From the NCBI RefSeq assembly GCF_017640745.1, contig NZ_JAEPQA010000003.1:62001-126000 (forward strand): a stretch of DNA of 64,000 nucleotides. Direction: 5' to 3'. The notes under the pieces were generated by a model. The model did no database searches and was not told the origin of the DNA. It saw only the letters and a list, made by a program, of their open reading frames with translations. Each line of letters begins with the position of its first letter. The stretch's first letter is position 1. Below, one piece after another: positions 35,476-43,525 of this stretch. The translations under genes and the position numbers were made by a program. Origin of the DNA: Nisaea sp. Its GTDB lineage: Bacteria; Pseudomonadota; Alphaproteobacteria; Thalassobaculales; Thalassobaculaceae.

Positions 35476-36195
35476 TCAGCCGTGTTCACCCTCGGAAAGC
35501 AGGAGATGTTTCAAGCGGTCGTGAGAGACCCCGCCGACCGGCGCGTCGAGCACCAGCCGGCCCCTGTGCAGCACGGCAACGCGGTCGGCGATCGACAGTG
35601 CGTGGGTCAGGCTCTGTTCCGCCAGCAGGACGCCAGCGCCGTGGTCGGCGAGACGCCGAATCGCAGGAAACAGCTCCTGGCAAATCACCGGCGCAAGGCC
35701 GAGGGAGGGCTCGTCGAGCAGCAGGATCTCCGGGGCGGACATCAGCGCGCGGGCGATGGCGACCACCTGCTGCTGGCCGCCGCTGAGACGCCAGCAGTCC
35801 TGCTTCAGGATGCAATCGAGCAGCGGGAACAGGCGTGTGATCTCCGCGATCCGCTCCGCTCTTTCTCGGGCCGGGGCACGGCACGCGGCATGCAGTGTGT
35901 CCGAGACAGTCATGCCCGGGAACAGACGGCGACCTTCAGGGCAGTAACCGATACCGAGCCGGGCCCGGTCGGCTGTAGCAAGCATTCCGAGATCGCGGCC
36001 CCGGAACCGCCCTGCACCGGACTCGGATTGTTCCAGGCCCATGATGGCGCGCAGCAGGCTTGATTTTCCGGCGCCGTTTAGGCCGAGCAATGCGACGATC
36101 TCTCCGCCGGAGACGGAGAGATCGAGCTTGTCGACCGCGATGCCGCCTCCTCTGAGGACAGAGACGTTGCGAAGCTCAAGCAGCGCGGCACTCAT
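35476..36195 (-). CDS. HAAT-type ABC transporter ATPase (LivF-like)
   Basis: The protein has 239 residues. Walker A is at about 38-46 (GLNGAGKSS), the signature is LSGGQQQVVAIARAL and Walker B is EILLLDEPSLGLAP, all typical of LivF. It overlaps the upstream fused permease-ATPase by 4 bases and is the last transporter gene of the riboswitch-led operon. Substrate is discussed at the binding protein. Confidence 0.9.
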   Translation of the reverse strand: MSAALLELRNVSVLRGGGIAVDKLDLSVSGGEIVALLGLNGAGKSSLLRAIMGLEQSESGAGRFRGRDLGMLATADRARLGIGYCPEGRRLFPGMTVSDTLHAACRAPARERAERIAEITRLFPLLDCILKQDCWRLSGGQQQVVAIARALMSAPEILLLDEPSLGLAPVICQELFPAIRRLADHGAGVLLAEQSLTHALSIADRVAVLHRGRLVLDAPVGGVSHDRLKHLLLSEGEHG

Positions 36196-37847
36196 AACGG
36201 GCTCTCCCCGAAATAGGCCCGGATGGCGCGCGGATCCTGCACGATCTCCTTCGGCGTCCCTTCCGCGACGATGCGGCCGGCGCTGAGGCAGACCACTCGG
36301 TCGGCGAGCGGCAGCAGGAAGTCCATGGCGTGATCGACCAGCAGGATCGCATGTCCTTCGGCGGCGAGAGCCTTGAGAAGCTGGGCGAGGTCAGCGCGTT
36401 CGATATCGTTCATCCCTGCCGCCGGCTCGTCGAGCGCGAGCAGCGAGGCACCGGTGGCGAGCGCTCGCGCGATCTCGAGACGCTTTTGTGCCGCGGGCGG
36501 CAGGCTTCCGGCGAGATCGCCGGCGCGCTCGCCGAGCCCGACCCGTGCGAGCAGCGCTTCCGTATCACAAGGCCCGACCGCTTCAAGGCTGTCGCCCAAG
36601 GTGAGGCCGGGGGCGATCTGCGGGTGCTGGAAGGTCCGGACGATCCCGGTGCGGGCGATCCTTTCCGGGGACCGGCCTGTCAGATCCTCGTTGCCGAAAT
36701 GGATACGGCCGGAGCCGGGTTTCTCGATCCCGCTGATGAGGTTGACCAGCGTCGTCTTGCCGGATCCGTTCGGTCCAATCAGCCCGACAATCTCGCCGGG
36801 AGCGACGGAAATGGATACGTCGTCCAGCGCCGCCACACCGCCGAAATGCTTTGTAACATGTTCCACAGAGAGCGCCGCGTCGCGACGGGGGTGCGGGGCC
36901 GGTAGCTTCGCTTCGCTCCTGGGCGTCCGTCTCTCCGGCAGCAATCCGGCGAGACCGTTTGGCAGGAAAATGATGGCTCCGAGCAAGGCCGCGCCGTACG
37001 CAACGAGATAGTAATCAGCAAAGTCCCGGAACCATTCCGGCAGATGCACGAGCAGCAGCGCGCCGAGCACCGCGCCCAATGGGGAATCCCGGCCGCCGAT
37101 CACCGTCATCGCCAGCAGAAGGACCAGGATGTGGAAGGACAGCACGTCGGGCGAGACGACGCCGACCGCGTGGGCCTGCAATGCGCCTGCGAAACCTCCG
37201 AAACCGGCGCTGGCGAGGAAGAAGCGGAAGCGTATCGCGGCACCGTCGATACCCAGGGCGGCCGCGGCACTGGGTGCTGCACGCAAGGTCTCGACCGCGA
37301 GACTGCGCCTCCCCGCGGTGAGGCGGTGCGAGATCCAGAGCGAAACGGCAACGCAGGTCCAGACAAAGGCCGTCAGCGGCAGGCCGAAGCCGATCTGAAG
37401 ACCGGCAATCGAGATTTGAGGGATGCCGAAGAGGCCGTTGGCGCCGCCGGTCACCTCGGTCCAGTTGATTGCCGCGAGGAGCGTCAGTTGCGCGATGCCG
37501 AGGGTGGCGAGGGCGAAATAATGCGAGGCGAGGCGCAGCACCGGGATCGCGATCAGCGCGGCCAGCAGGACCGGCAGGGCCGTTCCGGCAATCACGGTAA
37601 ACGGGAAGCCGAAGCCAAGATCGAGCGCGGTCAGGGCGGCCGCATAGGCGCCGAGTCCGAAGAAGCATCCCTGTGCGAGGGAAAGCGCGCCGAGACGGCC
37701 GAAGACGAGCTGGTAGCCGATCGCCGCGATGGCGTAGATCCCGGCCCGCGTGAGAACGTCATGACCGTAGCTGCCGGCGAAAGCCACAGCATAGACCGTG
37801 AGCGCGGCACCGCCGACGAGGAGCAGCAGGGAGCGGCGGTCAGACAC
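36192..37847 (-). CDS. Fused HAAT-type permease and ATPase (LivM-LivG-like)
   Basis: The protein has 551 residues. Residues ~1-300 are a LivM-type permease with about nine hydrophobic segments (IAAIGYQLVFGRLGALSLAQG, HYFALATLGIAQLTLL). After a Pro/Arg-rich linker (about 305-323) comes a LivG-type ATPase: SVEHVTKHFGGVAALDDVS, Walker A GPNGSGKTT at about 358-366, and Walker B SLLALDEPAAGMN. The signature reads LPPAAQKRLEIARAL, where LivG usually has LPYGxQRRLEIARAL, so the Gly is lost. The fusion fixes permease:ATPase stoichiometry. Confidence 0.9.
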   Translation of the reverse strand: MSDRRSLLLLVGGAALTVYAVAFAGSYGHDVLTRAGIYAIAAIGYQLVFGRLGALSLAQGCFFGLGAYAAALTALDLGFGFPFTVIAGTALPVLLAALIAIPVLRLASHYFALATLGIAQLTLLAAINWTEVTGGANGLFGIPQISIAGLQIGFGLPLTAFVWTCVAVSLWISHRLTAGRRSLAVETLRAAPSAAAALGIDGAAIRFRFFLASAGFGGFAGALQAHAVGVVSPDVLSFHILVLLLAMTVIGGRDSPLGAVLGALLLVHLPEWFRDFADYYLVAYGAALLGAIIFLPNGLAGLLPERRTPRSEAKLPAPHPRRDAALSVEHVTKHFGGVAALDDVSISVAPGEIVGLIGPNGSGKTTLVNLISGIEKPGSGRIHFGNEDLTGRSPERIARTGIVRTFQHPQIAPGLTLGDSLEAVGPCDTEALLARVGLGERAGDLAGSLPPAAQKRLEIARALATGASLLALDEPAAGMNDIERADLAQLLKALAAEGHAILLVDHAMDFLLPLADRVVCLSAGRIVAEGTPKEIVQDPRAIRAYFGESPL

Positions 37848-38733
37848 GGGTGCGGGCCCGTTCCGGCAGCAAACCGCTTGGGCGGAAGGCGAGCATGGCG
37901 AGAAGAACGCCGTAAAGCAGGGCTTCCGCGACGAGATAGGAGGTGAAGGCGGCGACCAGGGTCTCGAAAAGGCCGATCAGCAGGGCACCCAGCACGGCGC
38001 CGTCGAGCCGTCCCCATCCGCCGATGGTCACCGCGATATAGGCCTTCAGCATGAAGAGGCCGCCGTCGTTCGGGCTCACGAAGAACTGGTTCGAGAGCAG
38101 CAGGCCGGCCGCACCGGCGAGCGCGACGGCCAGTGCGAAGGAGAGGGTAATCATGCGTGCCGGGCGGATGCCGATGGCGGCGGCCATCTCCGGATCCTGT
38201 GCCACCGCCCGCATCCGCCGCCCGGTCTGCGTCCTGCCGAGGAAGAGGCCGGTGGCGGAGACCAGCAGCGCGGCGCTTCCCAGAACGCCAAGCTGTTGCA
38301 GTGAAAGGGTGAGCCCCCCGACGACCGGACCGTCGCCCGCGATCAGCGGCGGGCCGACGCGCGGCGCGGCGCCGAAGACGGCGTTTGCCAGATGCTGCAG
38401 GACGAGGCCGATTGCGATGGTGCTGACAAAGACGGCGACCCGCGGTCTCTTGCGAAGCGGGAAGTAGGCGAGATGGGCGAATCCGACGCCGAGCCCGCCC
38501 ATCAGCAGCATCACGAGAGGCAGGAGTAAAAGACCGGGGAGCCCCGCGGCATCGCCGACCAGGGGCGCAATCGCGATGGCGGCGAAGCCGCCTGCCATCA
38601 CGAGCTCGCCCTGGGCGAAATTGACCGCGCCGACGGCGTTGATGACGATGACGAAGCCGAGCGCGATCAGGGCGTAGGCCGCGCCGAGGGCGAGGCCGTT
38701 CAGCAGGATCTGCGCGAGGGCGAGAGACGTCAT
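37840..38733 (-). CDS. HAAT-type ABC transporter permease (LivH-like)
   Basis: The protein has 297 residues with eight or so membrane segments. LivH features are LILNGLALGAAYALIALGFVIVINAVGAVNFAQGELV-like N-terminal residues, and later GRRMRAVAQDPEMAAAIGIRPARMI, the cytoplasmic loop contacting the ATPase. It overlaps the fused permease-ATPase by 8 bases and begins 18 bases after the binding-protein gene. Confidence 0.9.
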   Translation of the reverse strand: MTSLALAQILLNGLALGAAYALIALGFVIVINAVGAVNFAQGELVMAGGFAAIAIAPLVGDAAGLPGLLLLPLVMLLMGGLGVGFAHLAYFPLRKRPRVAVFVSTIAIGLVLQHLANAVFGAAPRVGPPLIAGDGPVVGGLTLSLQQLGVLGSAALLVSATGLFLGRTQTGRRMRAVAQDPEMAAAIGIRPARMITLSFALAVALAGAAGLLLSNQFFVSPNDGGLFMLKAYIAVTIGGWGRLDGAVLGALLIGLFETLVAAFTSYLVAEALLYGVLLAMLAFRPSGLLPERARTRV

Positions 38734-38751
38734 GCGGGAAGTCTCGGCTCT

Positions 38752-39867
38752 TTAATTGGAGCCGTCGACATTCTCGTACCGGCTTGCGATCGCCGGCACG
38801 CGGCTCTTGCCGTCATAGCAGACCACGACCGCGTCATGCGCCATGTTGCCCGTGCCGTCGGACTTGTAGGTCATGGCAAGCCCGTCGAAGCTGTTGGCGG
38901 CGAGCCAGTCGCGCACCTCTGCGGCACTTTTTGCTCCGGCGGCTTTGGCGGCGACCAGCATGGCGGCACCGTCATATTGTGCCAATGCGAACGCGTCGGG
39001 CTCGATGCCGAAACGCTCGCGGTATTCGGCAGTGAAGTCGGCAACCGGGCCGGCCGCTTCGGAAATCGGCGAGGAGGCGCTTTCGGCGCAGACGCCCTTG
39101 AGCTGGGACGCCTCCAGCAGCGCGGCCGTGGTCGGCTGGTGCATCGCGGAGCCGGCGACCACCGGGAGCATGTTGCCGCTTTCCCGCGCCTGGCGGATGA
39201 CGAGAGCGGTGGAGCCCGAATGAAGATGCAACAGCAGAATGTCAGGGTCAGCCGCCTGCATCCGCGTCAGGACCGGCAGCATGTCCTTGACTGAGATATC
39301 GACGGCTTCCTCGAACACCAGCGGCGCGCCGAGACCGGAGAGGATCTTCTTCAGGTGCGCCGCGCCGCTCTGGCCGTAGGCGGTCGTCTGATAGAGCAGG
39401 GCGGGTCGCTTGGCGCCCAGTTTCTCGACCGCATATCGCGCCTGCGCGACTTTCACCACGCTGTCACCGGGAAAGAAGCGGAAGACGTTCGCGCTGCCGA
39501 GTTCCGTGATCTTCGCCGTACCGGAGACGGTGAGCAGCGGCACGCCCGCCCGGTCGGCGATCGGGATCATCGCCAGCATCTGCGTACCGAGCATGGAGGA
39601 AATTGCCGCGCTCGGCTCTCCTGCGAGCGCGCGGCGGAGGGCGGTGACCGCGCCTTCCGGCGTGGTTCCGGTATCGGTCACCTCGGTTTCGAGACCTTCC
39701 GCGGCGCCCAGTTTATCGATGGCCATGACCGCGCCGTTGCGCTGCGATGTCCCCTCAAGCGAAAGAAACCCTGTGATCGGGACGAGCACAGGCACGGTCT
39801 CGGCGCGGGCCGCGCCGGCGGCCGCGAGGATGGCGGCGAGGGCGATGGCAGTCTTCTTCAGGAACAT
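38752..39867 (-). CDS. Periplasmic type 1 binding protein of a TPP-regulated HAAT-family importer
   Basis: The protein has 371 residues. Signal peptide MFLKKTAIALAAILAAAGAARA is followed by a LivK-type fold: VPVLVPITGFLSLEGTSQRNGAVMAIDKL, SSMLGTQMLAMIPIADRAGVPLLTVSG, LLYQTTAYGQSGAAHLKKIL and DAFALAQYDGAAMLVAA. The ATG at 39867 was chosen for the signal peptide and the GGAG 8 bases upstream. Family members bind amino acids, urea or amides, but the TPP riboswitch in the leader implies a thiamine-related ligand. That ligand assignment is inference. Confidence 0.88.
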   Translation of the reverse strand: MFLKKTAIALAAILAAAGAARAETVPVLVPITGFLSLEGTSQRNGAVMAIDKLGAAEGLETEVTDTGTTPEGAVTALRRALAGEPSAAISSMLGTQMLAMIPIADRAGVPLLTVSGTAKITELGSANVFRFFPGDSVVKVAQARYAVEKLGAKRPALLYQTTAYGQSGAAHLKKILSGLGAPLVFEEAVDISVKDMLPVLTRMQAADPDILLLHLHSGSTALVIRQARESGNMLPVVAGSAMHQPTTAALLEASQLKGVCAESASSPISEAAGPVADFTAEYRERFGIEPDAFALAQYDGAAMLVAAKAAGAKSAAEVRDWLAANSFDGLAMTYKSDGTGNMAHDAVVVCYDGKSRVPAIASRYENVDGSN

Positions 39868-39886
39868 TCCCGGCACTCCAATCGGT

Positions 39887-39902
39887 CCGTTCTCGCGAAC
39901 GG
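39887..39902 (-). promoter_or_regulatory. Leader hairpin just before the ribosome site of the TPP-controlled importer
   Basis: CCGTTC-GCGA-GAACGG forms a perfect 6-bp stem with a GCGA tetraloop, ending 7 bases upstream of the GGAG ribosome site of the binding-protein gene. A CU-rich stretch (TTTCCTCTCTCCCC) lies between it and the riboswitch and could pair with that site. There is no U-tract, so it looks like part of a translational switch rather than a terminator. Confidence 0.4.
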
Positions 39903-39960
39903 CTTGCATCACGACCGGGGAGAGAGGAAATGCGACGGGTGGACCCGGTCTACGGATCCG

Positions 39961-40050
39961 GTGACGTCTCCCTGCGCCGGCATGACCCGGATCAGGTTCG
40001 ATGGGTATCCTCTCAGTTCCGGATCGGTCTCCGGAACACCCCAGCATCAC
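39961..40050 (-). promoter_or_regulatory. TPP riboswitch (THI element)
   Basis: Read on the minus strand, all conserved THI blocks occur in order. P1 5' arm is GTGATG (40050-40045), then GGGGTG (40042-40037). A perfect hairpin TTCCGG/CCGGAA comes next, followed by CTGAGA (40016-40011) and ACCC (40006-40003). Then come GAACCTGATCCGGGTCATGC (39999-39980), GGCG, CAGGGAG (39974-39968) and the P1 3' arm CGTCAC (39966-39961). It ends 93 bases before the importer binding-protein ATG. It senses thiamine pyrophosphate and normally shuts off thiamine synthesis or uptake genes. Confidence 0.95.
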
Positions 40051-40276
40051 TTTGGCCCAACCTGCGGACGGCCCCGGGATTTGTCAAGGAGCACCCTGCG
40101 GGATACCGGCGGCCCGAAATTTTTTGAGGCTTTATCGCATTGATTTGCAAAGAAAGTGAGCGGATTTTCCGAAAGTTGAAAGAGAAAGTTCTTTCGAGTT
40201 CGCCATGATTTGTTAACCTTATATGCGCGGAAAAATTGAGGAGAGTGTTAAAGGGGCTCACGAAAGGTGAGTGCAT

Positions 40277-41767
40277 ATGTCTTTGTGTGTCACCAGATCG
40301 CTGTTCGTTGAATTGCTGCAGGACTATCCTCCCCGTTTTCCGGCGAAGTGCCCGCGCTGGCTCGACAGGAGACTGATCCGGCTCTCCCTGATTTTGGCTT
40401 TTGGCCTCTATGGTTTGCATACCGGCTTTTTCGGACTTGGGCCGGTCGCCTCCCGCCTCACCTACCAGCTTGTGAACCAGCTGAGCTCTCCGTTTCACGA
40501 CACGTCCGAGCGTGAGAGCGTGCCTTTGGTGCTTGTCGATGACGAAGATCTCGACCGGCACGGTTGGCTCTGGCCGATCGCCTACGGCAATCATGCGCGC
40601 ATTCTGGGTGAAATACTGAATTACGGTCCGCGAGCCGTCTTCGTCGATTTTTTCTTCATCGACCGGCGCGGGGATCCCTCTCTGAAGGACCTCGTTGCGG
40701 TTCTCCGGCGCTATGCGGCCGAGAAGGTGCCGGTCTATGTACCTGTTCTGAAATGGAAGAAGCAGCGGGAGGAGCTGCGCAATCTCACGATCGGGGTTTC
40801 GACGCGGCTTGATCCGTCGCCCTTGGGGGAACTCGCCTACGACCTCCGCGACGGGCACCTGTTGTCGCCTGCTTTCAGTCTCTACAGGGATGCCTGTCTC
40901 GCCGGCGATTGCGGAGCGAACGCGGACGCATTTCTTGCGCTCGATGATGGTTTCCGGGAACCGATGCAGATCGAATGGGGGTTGGTCCCTTCGCAAAAGA
41001 ACGAATTTCTGAAAGGTTGCACATACTCGGCGGCGAAGCAGAGCCAGTGGGATGTCCTGAAAGCCGCCGTGGGCAAGCTGATCATGTTCGGGGAGCGGCC
41101 CGACGAAACATGTCCCTACATGCCGCTGATATCCACGACGAACCTGCTTCGCGACGGTTTTTCTGCGGATATGAGGGACGCATTCGCCGTCGAGCTGGAG
41201 GACCGCATCGCCGGGAGGGACGTGATCTACAGCCAGGCTCTTTTCGGGGTTTCGGCTTTTGTCGATCCGCCGGTCAATCCGCCGGTTTCCTCGGGATATC
41301 GCCACGCGATGGCTCTGGAGAACTTGCGTCTCCATGGTAGCGACTATCTGAGGACCCGGCTCGATCTCACCGTGCCTTACCTGCCGGAGTCTTTCCGGTC
41401 CCTGACGATCGATACCGGCTTTGTCCAGCATGTGGTGTTCGTCCTGCTGGCGACCATTCATGCATTTGCGTCGTTTGCGGAGGGACGGTTTCTCGGTCGC
41501 AAGGACCGGCCCCTGCGCCGCCGCTTCGTGATTTTTTGCACCGCCAACGCTTTCTACCTGACCGTGTTCATCCTGATTGCGATCGCGCAGGTTTTCTGGC
41601 TGCGCCTTACCCCGGCCAATCTGTTCGGGCTTTACGGCCTGATCGCGGCCGCCCGTGGTCTTACGGGATCTTATTACCTGAAACGACTGGAAGATTTTCT
41701 GTTCCGGGCGACGGCGCTTTCCGTCGTGCGTCCGGCCGGTCGCCAATTATCCGGAGAAACATTATGA
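40277..41767 (+). CDS. CHASE2 domain membrane protein without output domain
   Basis: The protein has 496 residues. The ATG at 40277 sits behind AAAGGTGA; a GTG at 40271 is possible. One N-terminal helix (~residues 30-50) precedes a long extracytoplasmic CHASE2 sensor domain: VPLVLVDDEDLDRHGWLWPIAYGNHARILGEIL and RAVFVDFFFIDRRGDPSL. Three C-terminal helices (HVVFVLLATIHAFASFA, FYLTVFILIAIAQVFWL, LFGLYGLIAAARGL) close it. CHASE2 proteins normally continue into a kinase or cyclase; here only ~25 residues follow the last helix. It overlaps the next gene by 4 bases, so its partner is probably the downstream exported proteins. Confidence 0.85.
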   Translation: MSLCVTRSLFVELLQDYPPRFPAKCPRWLDRRLIRLSLILAFGLYGLHTGFFGLGPVASRLTYQLVNQLSSPFHDTSERESVPLVLVDDEDLDRHGWLWPIAYGNHARILGEILNYGPRAVFVDFFFIDRRGDPSLKDLVAVLRRYAAEKVPVYVPVLKWKKQREELRNLTIGVSTRLDPSPLGELAYDLRDGHLLSPAFSLYRDACLAGDCGANADAFLALDDGFREPMQIEWGLVPSQKNEFLKGCTYSAAKQSQWDVLKAAVGKLIMFGERPDETCPYMPLISTTNLLRDGFSADMRDAFAVELEDRIAGRDVIYSQALFGVSAFVDPPVNPPVSSGYRHAMALENLRLHGSDYLRTRLDLTVPYLPESFRSLTIDTGFVQHVVFVLLATIHAFASFAEGRFLGRKDRPLRRRFVIFCTANAFYLTVFILIAIAQVFWLRLTPANLFGLYGLIAAARGLTGSYYLKRLEDFLFRATALSVVRPAGRQLSGETL

Positions 41768-42156
41768 AGCACTTCATATTCACCCGCATGGCCGCGGGGA
41801 TCGTGGCCGCCACATTCCTTGCCACCGGCGCGGTTGCCGCGGGCAAGCTGACGCATGTTTCGAAAGTCATTCCCAAGGAACTCAATCTCTTTGATCCCGA
41901 GACGCAGGAACCGGTCAAATCCGTCCTTCGCGTCAAACTCCAGGGCAAGCATATCGCCATCGAGGACTCGGTCGGCGACGGCGCCGGCTATGTGATCCAG
42001 ATCCCCGGCGAAGGGAAATTCCTGATCTATGCGGAGGATGTCGAGACCAATCTCGATGAGGAGTTCCAGAAGAATTGCCGCACCAAGGTTACCTCCGCTT
42101 CGGCGGCGGCGAGCGGCACCGGGCGCGGCTTCGGCGCGGGATGTTCGAAGCAATGA
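41764..42156 (+). CDS. Small exported protein of the CHASE2-protease operon
   Basis: The protein has 130 residues. A signal peptide (MKHFIFTRMAAGIVAATFLATGAVAA) is followed by a short predicted beta domain (VLRVKLQGKHIAIEDSVGDGAGYVIQIPGEGKFLIYAEDVE) and a Ser/Gly/Ala tail containing Cys residues. I recognise no family. It overlaps both neighbours by 4 bases, so the three genes are translationally coupled. It could be a ligand, inhibitor or chaperone for the CHASE2 sensor or the protease. Confidence 0.75.
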   Translation: MKHFIFTRMAAGIVAATFLATGAVAAGKLTHVSKVIPKELNLFDPETQEPVKSVLRVKLQGKHIAIEDSVGDGAGYVIQIPGEGKFLIYAEDVETNLDEEFQKNCRTKVTSASAAASGTGRGFGAGCSKQ

Positions 42157-43388
42157 GGGGCGCGATTCTGGCATGCGCCATCCTGATCGGCTCGGCCGTT
42201 TCGGCCCCGTCGGCGGAAAAGGAAATCTGGACCGACGAAAATACCGGCGACCGGTGGGTCAAGGTCGAGAAAAACGGCAAGGAAAGCTGGGAGCTTCTCG
42301 ATCAAGAGCTGCCGGAAGACCGGCTGATCCGGGTCTATGGCGAGATGTTCAGCCATGTGAATCTTGATCCCGCGGCGCTGAAGAAAATGCGCGCAGCGGA
42401 CGAGATCGACGCGCTGAAGAGCGGGAACGTGATCATCCCGGCACCTGCAGCCGAGCGATTTCTGGGCAAGCTGCTCGGCGCCTGCCTCGACCGGCTGGAG
42501 ACGGACCTGCCGCGCGTCGCTGTCGATTTCAAGATCGCCCACAGGCCGAAGGACGAGAGCGGAGCGCTTGTGCTCGAGGCACGCAAGAGCGGGCTGATCC
42601 TGGTGGATCCGCGGCTCTTCGCGCGGGTCAAGGACCCCGAGCACATCCTGTTCTTCATCGCGCACGAATATGCGCATGTGGTGATGCAGCACAACGAAGA
42701 TCCGATAAAGGATGTCGAGCAGCGGATCGCCAAGGTTCAGAACGGCGGATTTCTGAGTTCCGTCGGGAGCAATCTGTTCTCCGGGCTGAAGAACGCGAGT
42801 GCGGTGCTCAGCATCGGCATGGAAGGCGACCGCATGAAGAACGCGGCGCTTCGCTTCCAGGAGGACCAGGCGGACATGCTCGGCGCGGATATCCTGCGGA
42901 GCTGCGGCTATGGCGCGAAGGATGTGACCGGCGCGCTCGATACCGTCTCGGCATGGGAGACCAAGGGCATGTCCTTCATGGCGGTGCGCCGTTCGATGGA
43001 AAATGCGGATCAGCGGATCGCTGCTTCGCAGACGGCGGAAGAACAGAATGCCGAGACCGGCAAGGAAGGCGGAGCGTCCTTTGCCAGTTTCTTCTCCGGC
43101 TTCGGCGGCTCCGACAGCAAGCAGGAGGGCGATCAGGACTCTTACGGCTTCGGCGGCGCGATGAAGGACAGTGTGCTCGCCGTCAAGGAGGAGACGGAGC
43201 ATACACACCGCTCGGGCCAGGCGCGCGGACAGTTCATGGCGAATTACTTCGCCGTGCACTACAAGCGGGGCGCCGCAAAGTTCGGGGTCAAGAAGAGCAA
43301 GGGGCCGAAGGCGGATGCCGAGCTCTACCGGAAATTCATGGCAAGCGTCGAGGCCAAGACACTGCTCAAGACCTACGCGAAAAAATAG
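42153..43388 (+). CDS. Exported M48-family metalloprotease
   Basis: The protein has 411 residues from the ATG overlapping the previous stop; an in-frame ATG at 42141 is an alternative. An N-terminal signal (MRGAILACAILIGSAVSAPSA) is followed by the zinc motif HEYAH at about 171-175 (FFIAHEYAHVVMQHNEDP) and a downstream acidic ligand candidate in RFQEDQADMLGADILRSCGY. No multiple membrane helices, unlike HtpX; it resembles periplasmic BepA/YfgC-like proteases without TPRs. Gly/Ser-rich stretch (ASFASFFSGFGGSDSKQEG) near residue 315. Likely acts in envelope protein control, possibly under the CHASE2 sensor. Confidence 0.82.
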   Translation: MRGAILACAILIGSAVSAPSAEKEIWTDENTGDRWVKVEKNGKESWELLDQELPEDRLIRVYGEMFSHVNLDPAALKKMRAADEIDALKSGNVIIPAPAAERFLGKLLGACLDRLETDLPRVAVDFKIAHRPKDESGALVLEARKSGLILVDPRLFARVKDPEHILFFIAHEYAHVVMQHNEDPIKDVEQRIAKVQNGGFLSSVGSNLFSGLKNASAVLSIGMEGDRMKNAALRFQEDQADMLGADILRSCGYGAKDVTGALDTVSAWETKGMSFMAVRRSMENADQRIAASQTAEEQNAETGKEGGASFASFFSGFGGSDSKQEGDQDSYGFGGAMKDSVLAVKEETEHTHRSGQARGQFMANYFAVHYKRGAAKFGVKKSKGPKADAELYRKFMASVEAKTLLKTYAKK

Positions 43389-43525
43389 GTGCGCGGCGGT
43401 GCCGGCACTCCGGCGGCGCTGTTCCGCTCCGGAAAGACAGCCCGCGTCACCGAGACGCTTTCGGGATCATGTATCCTCCGCCTATCATGCCGGCCAAACA
43501 AACGGATGAGGCGGAGGAGGCCCAA

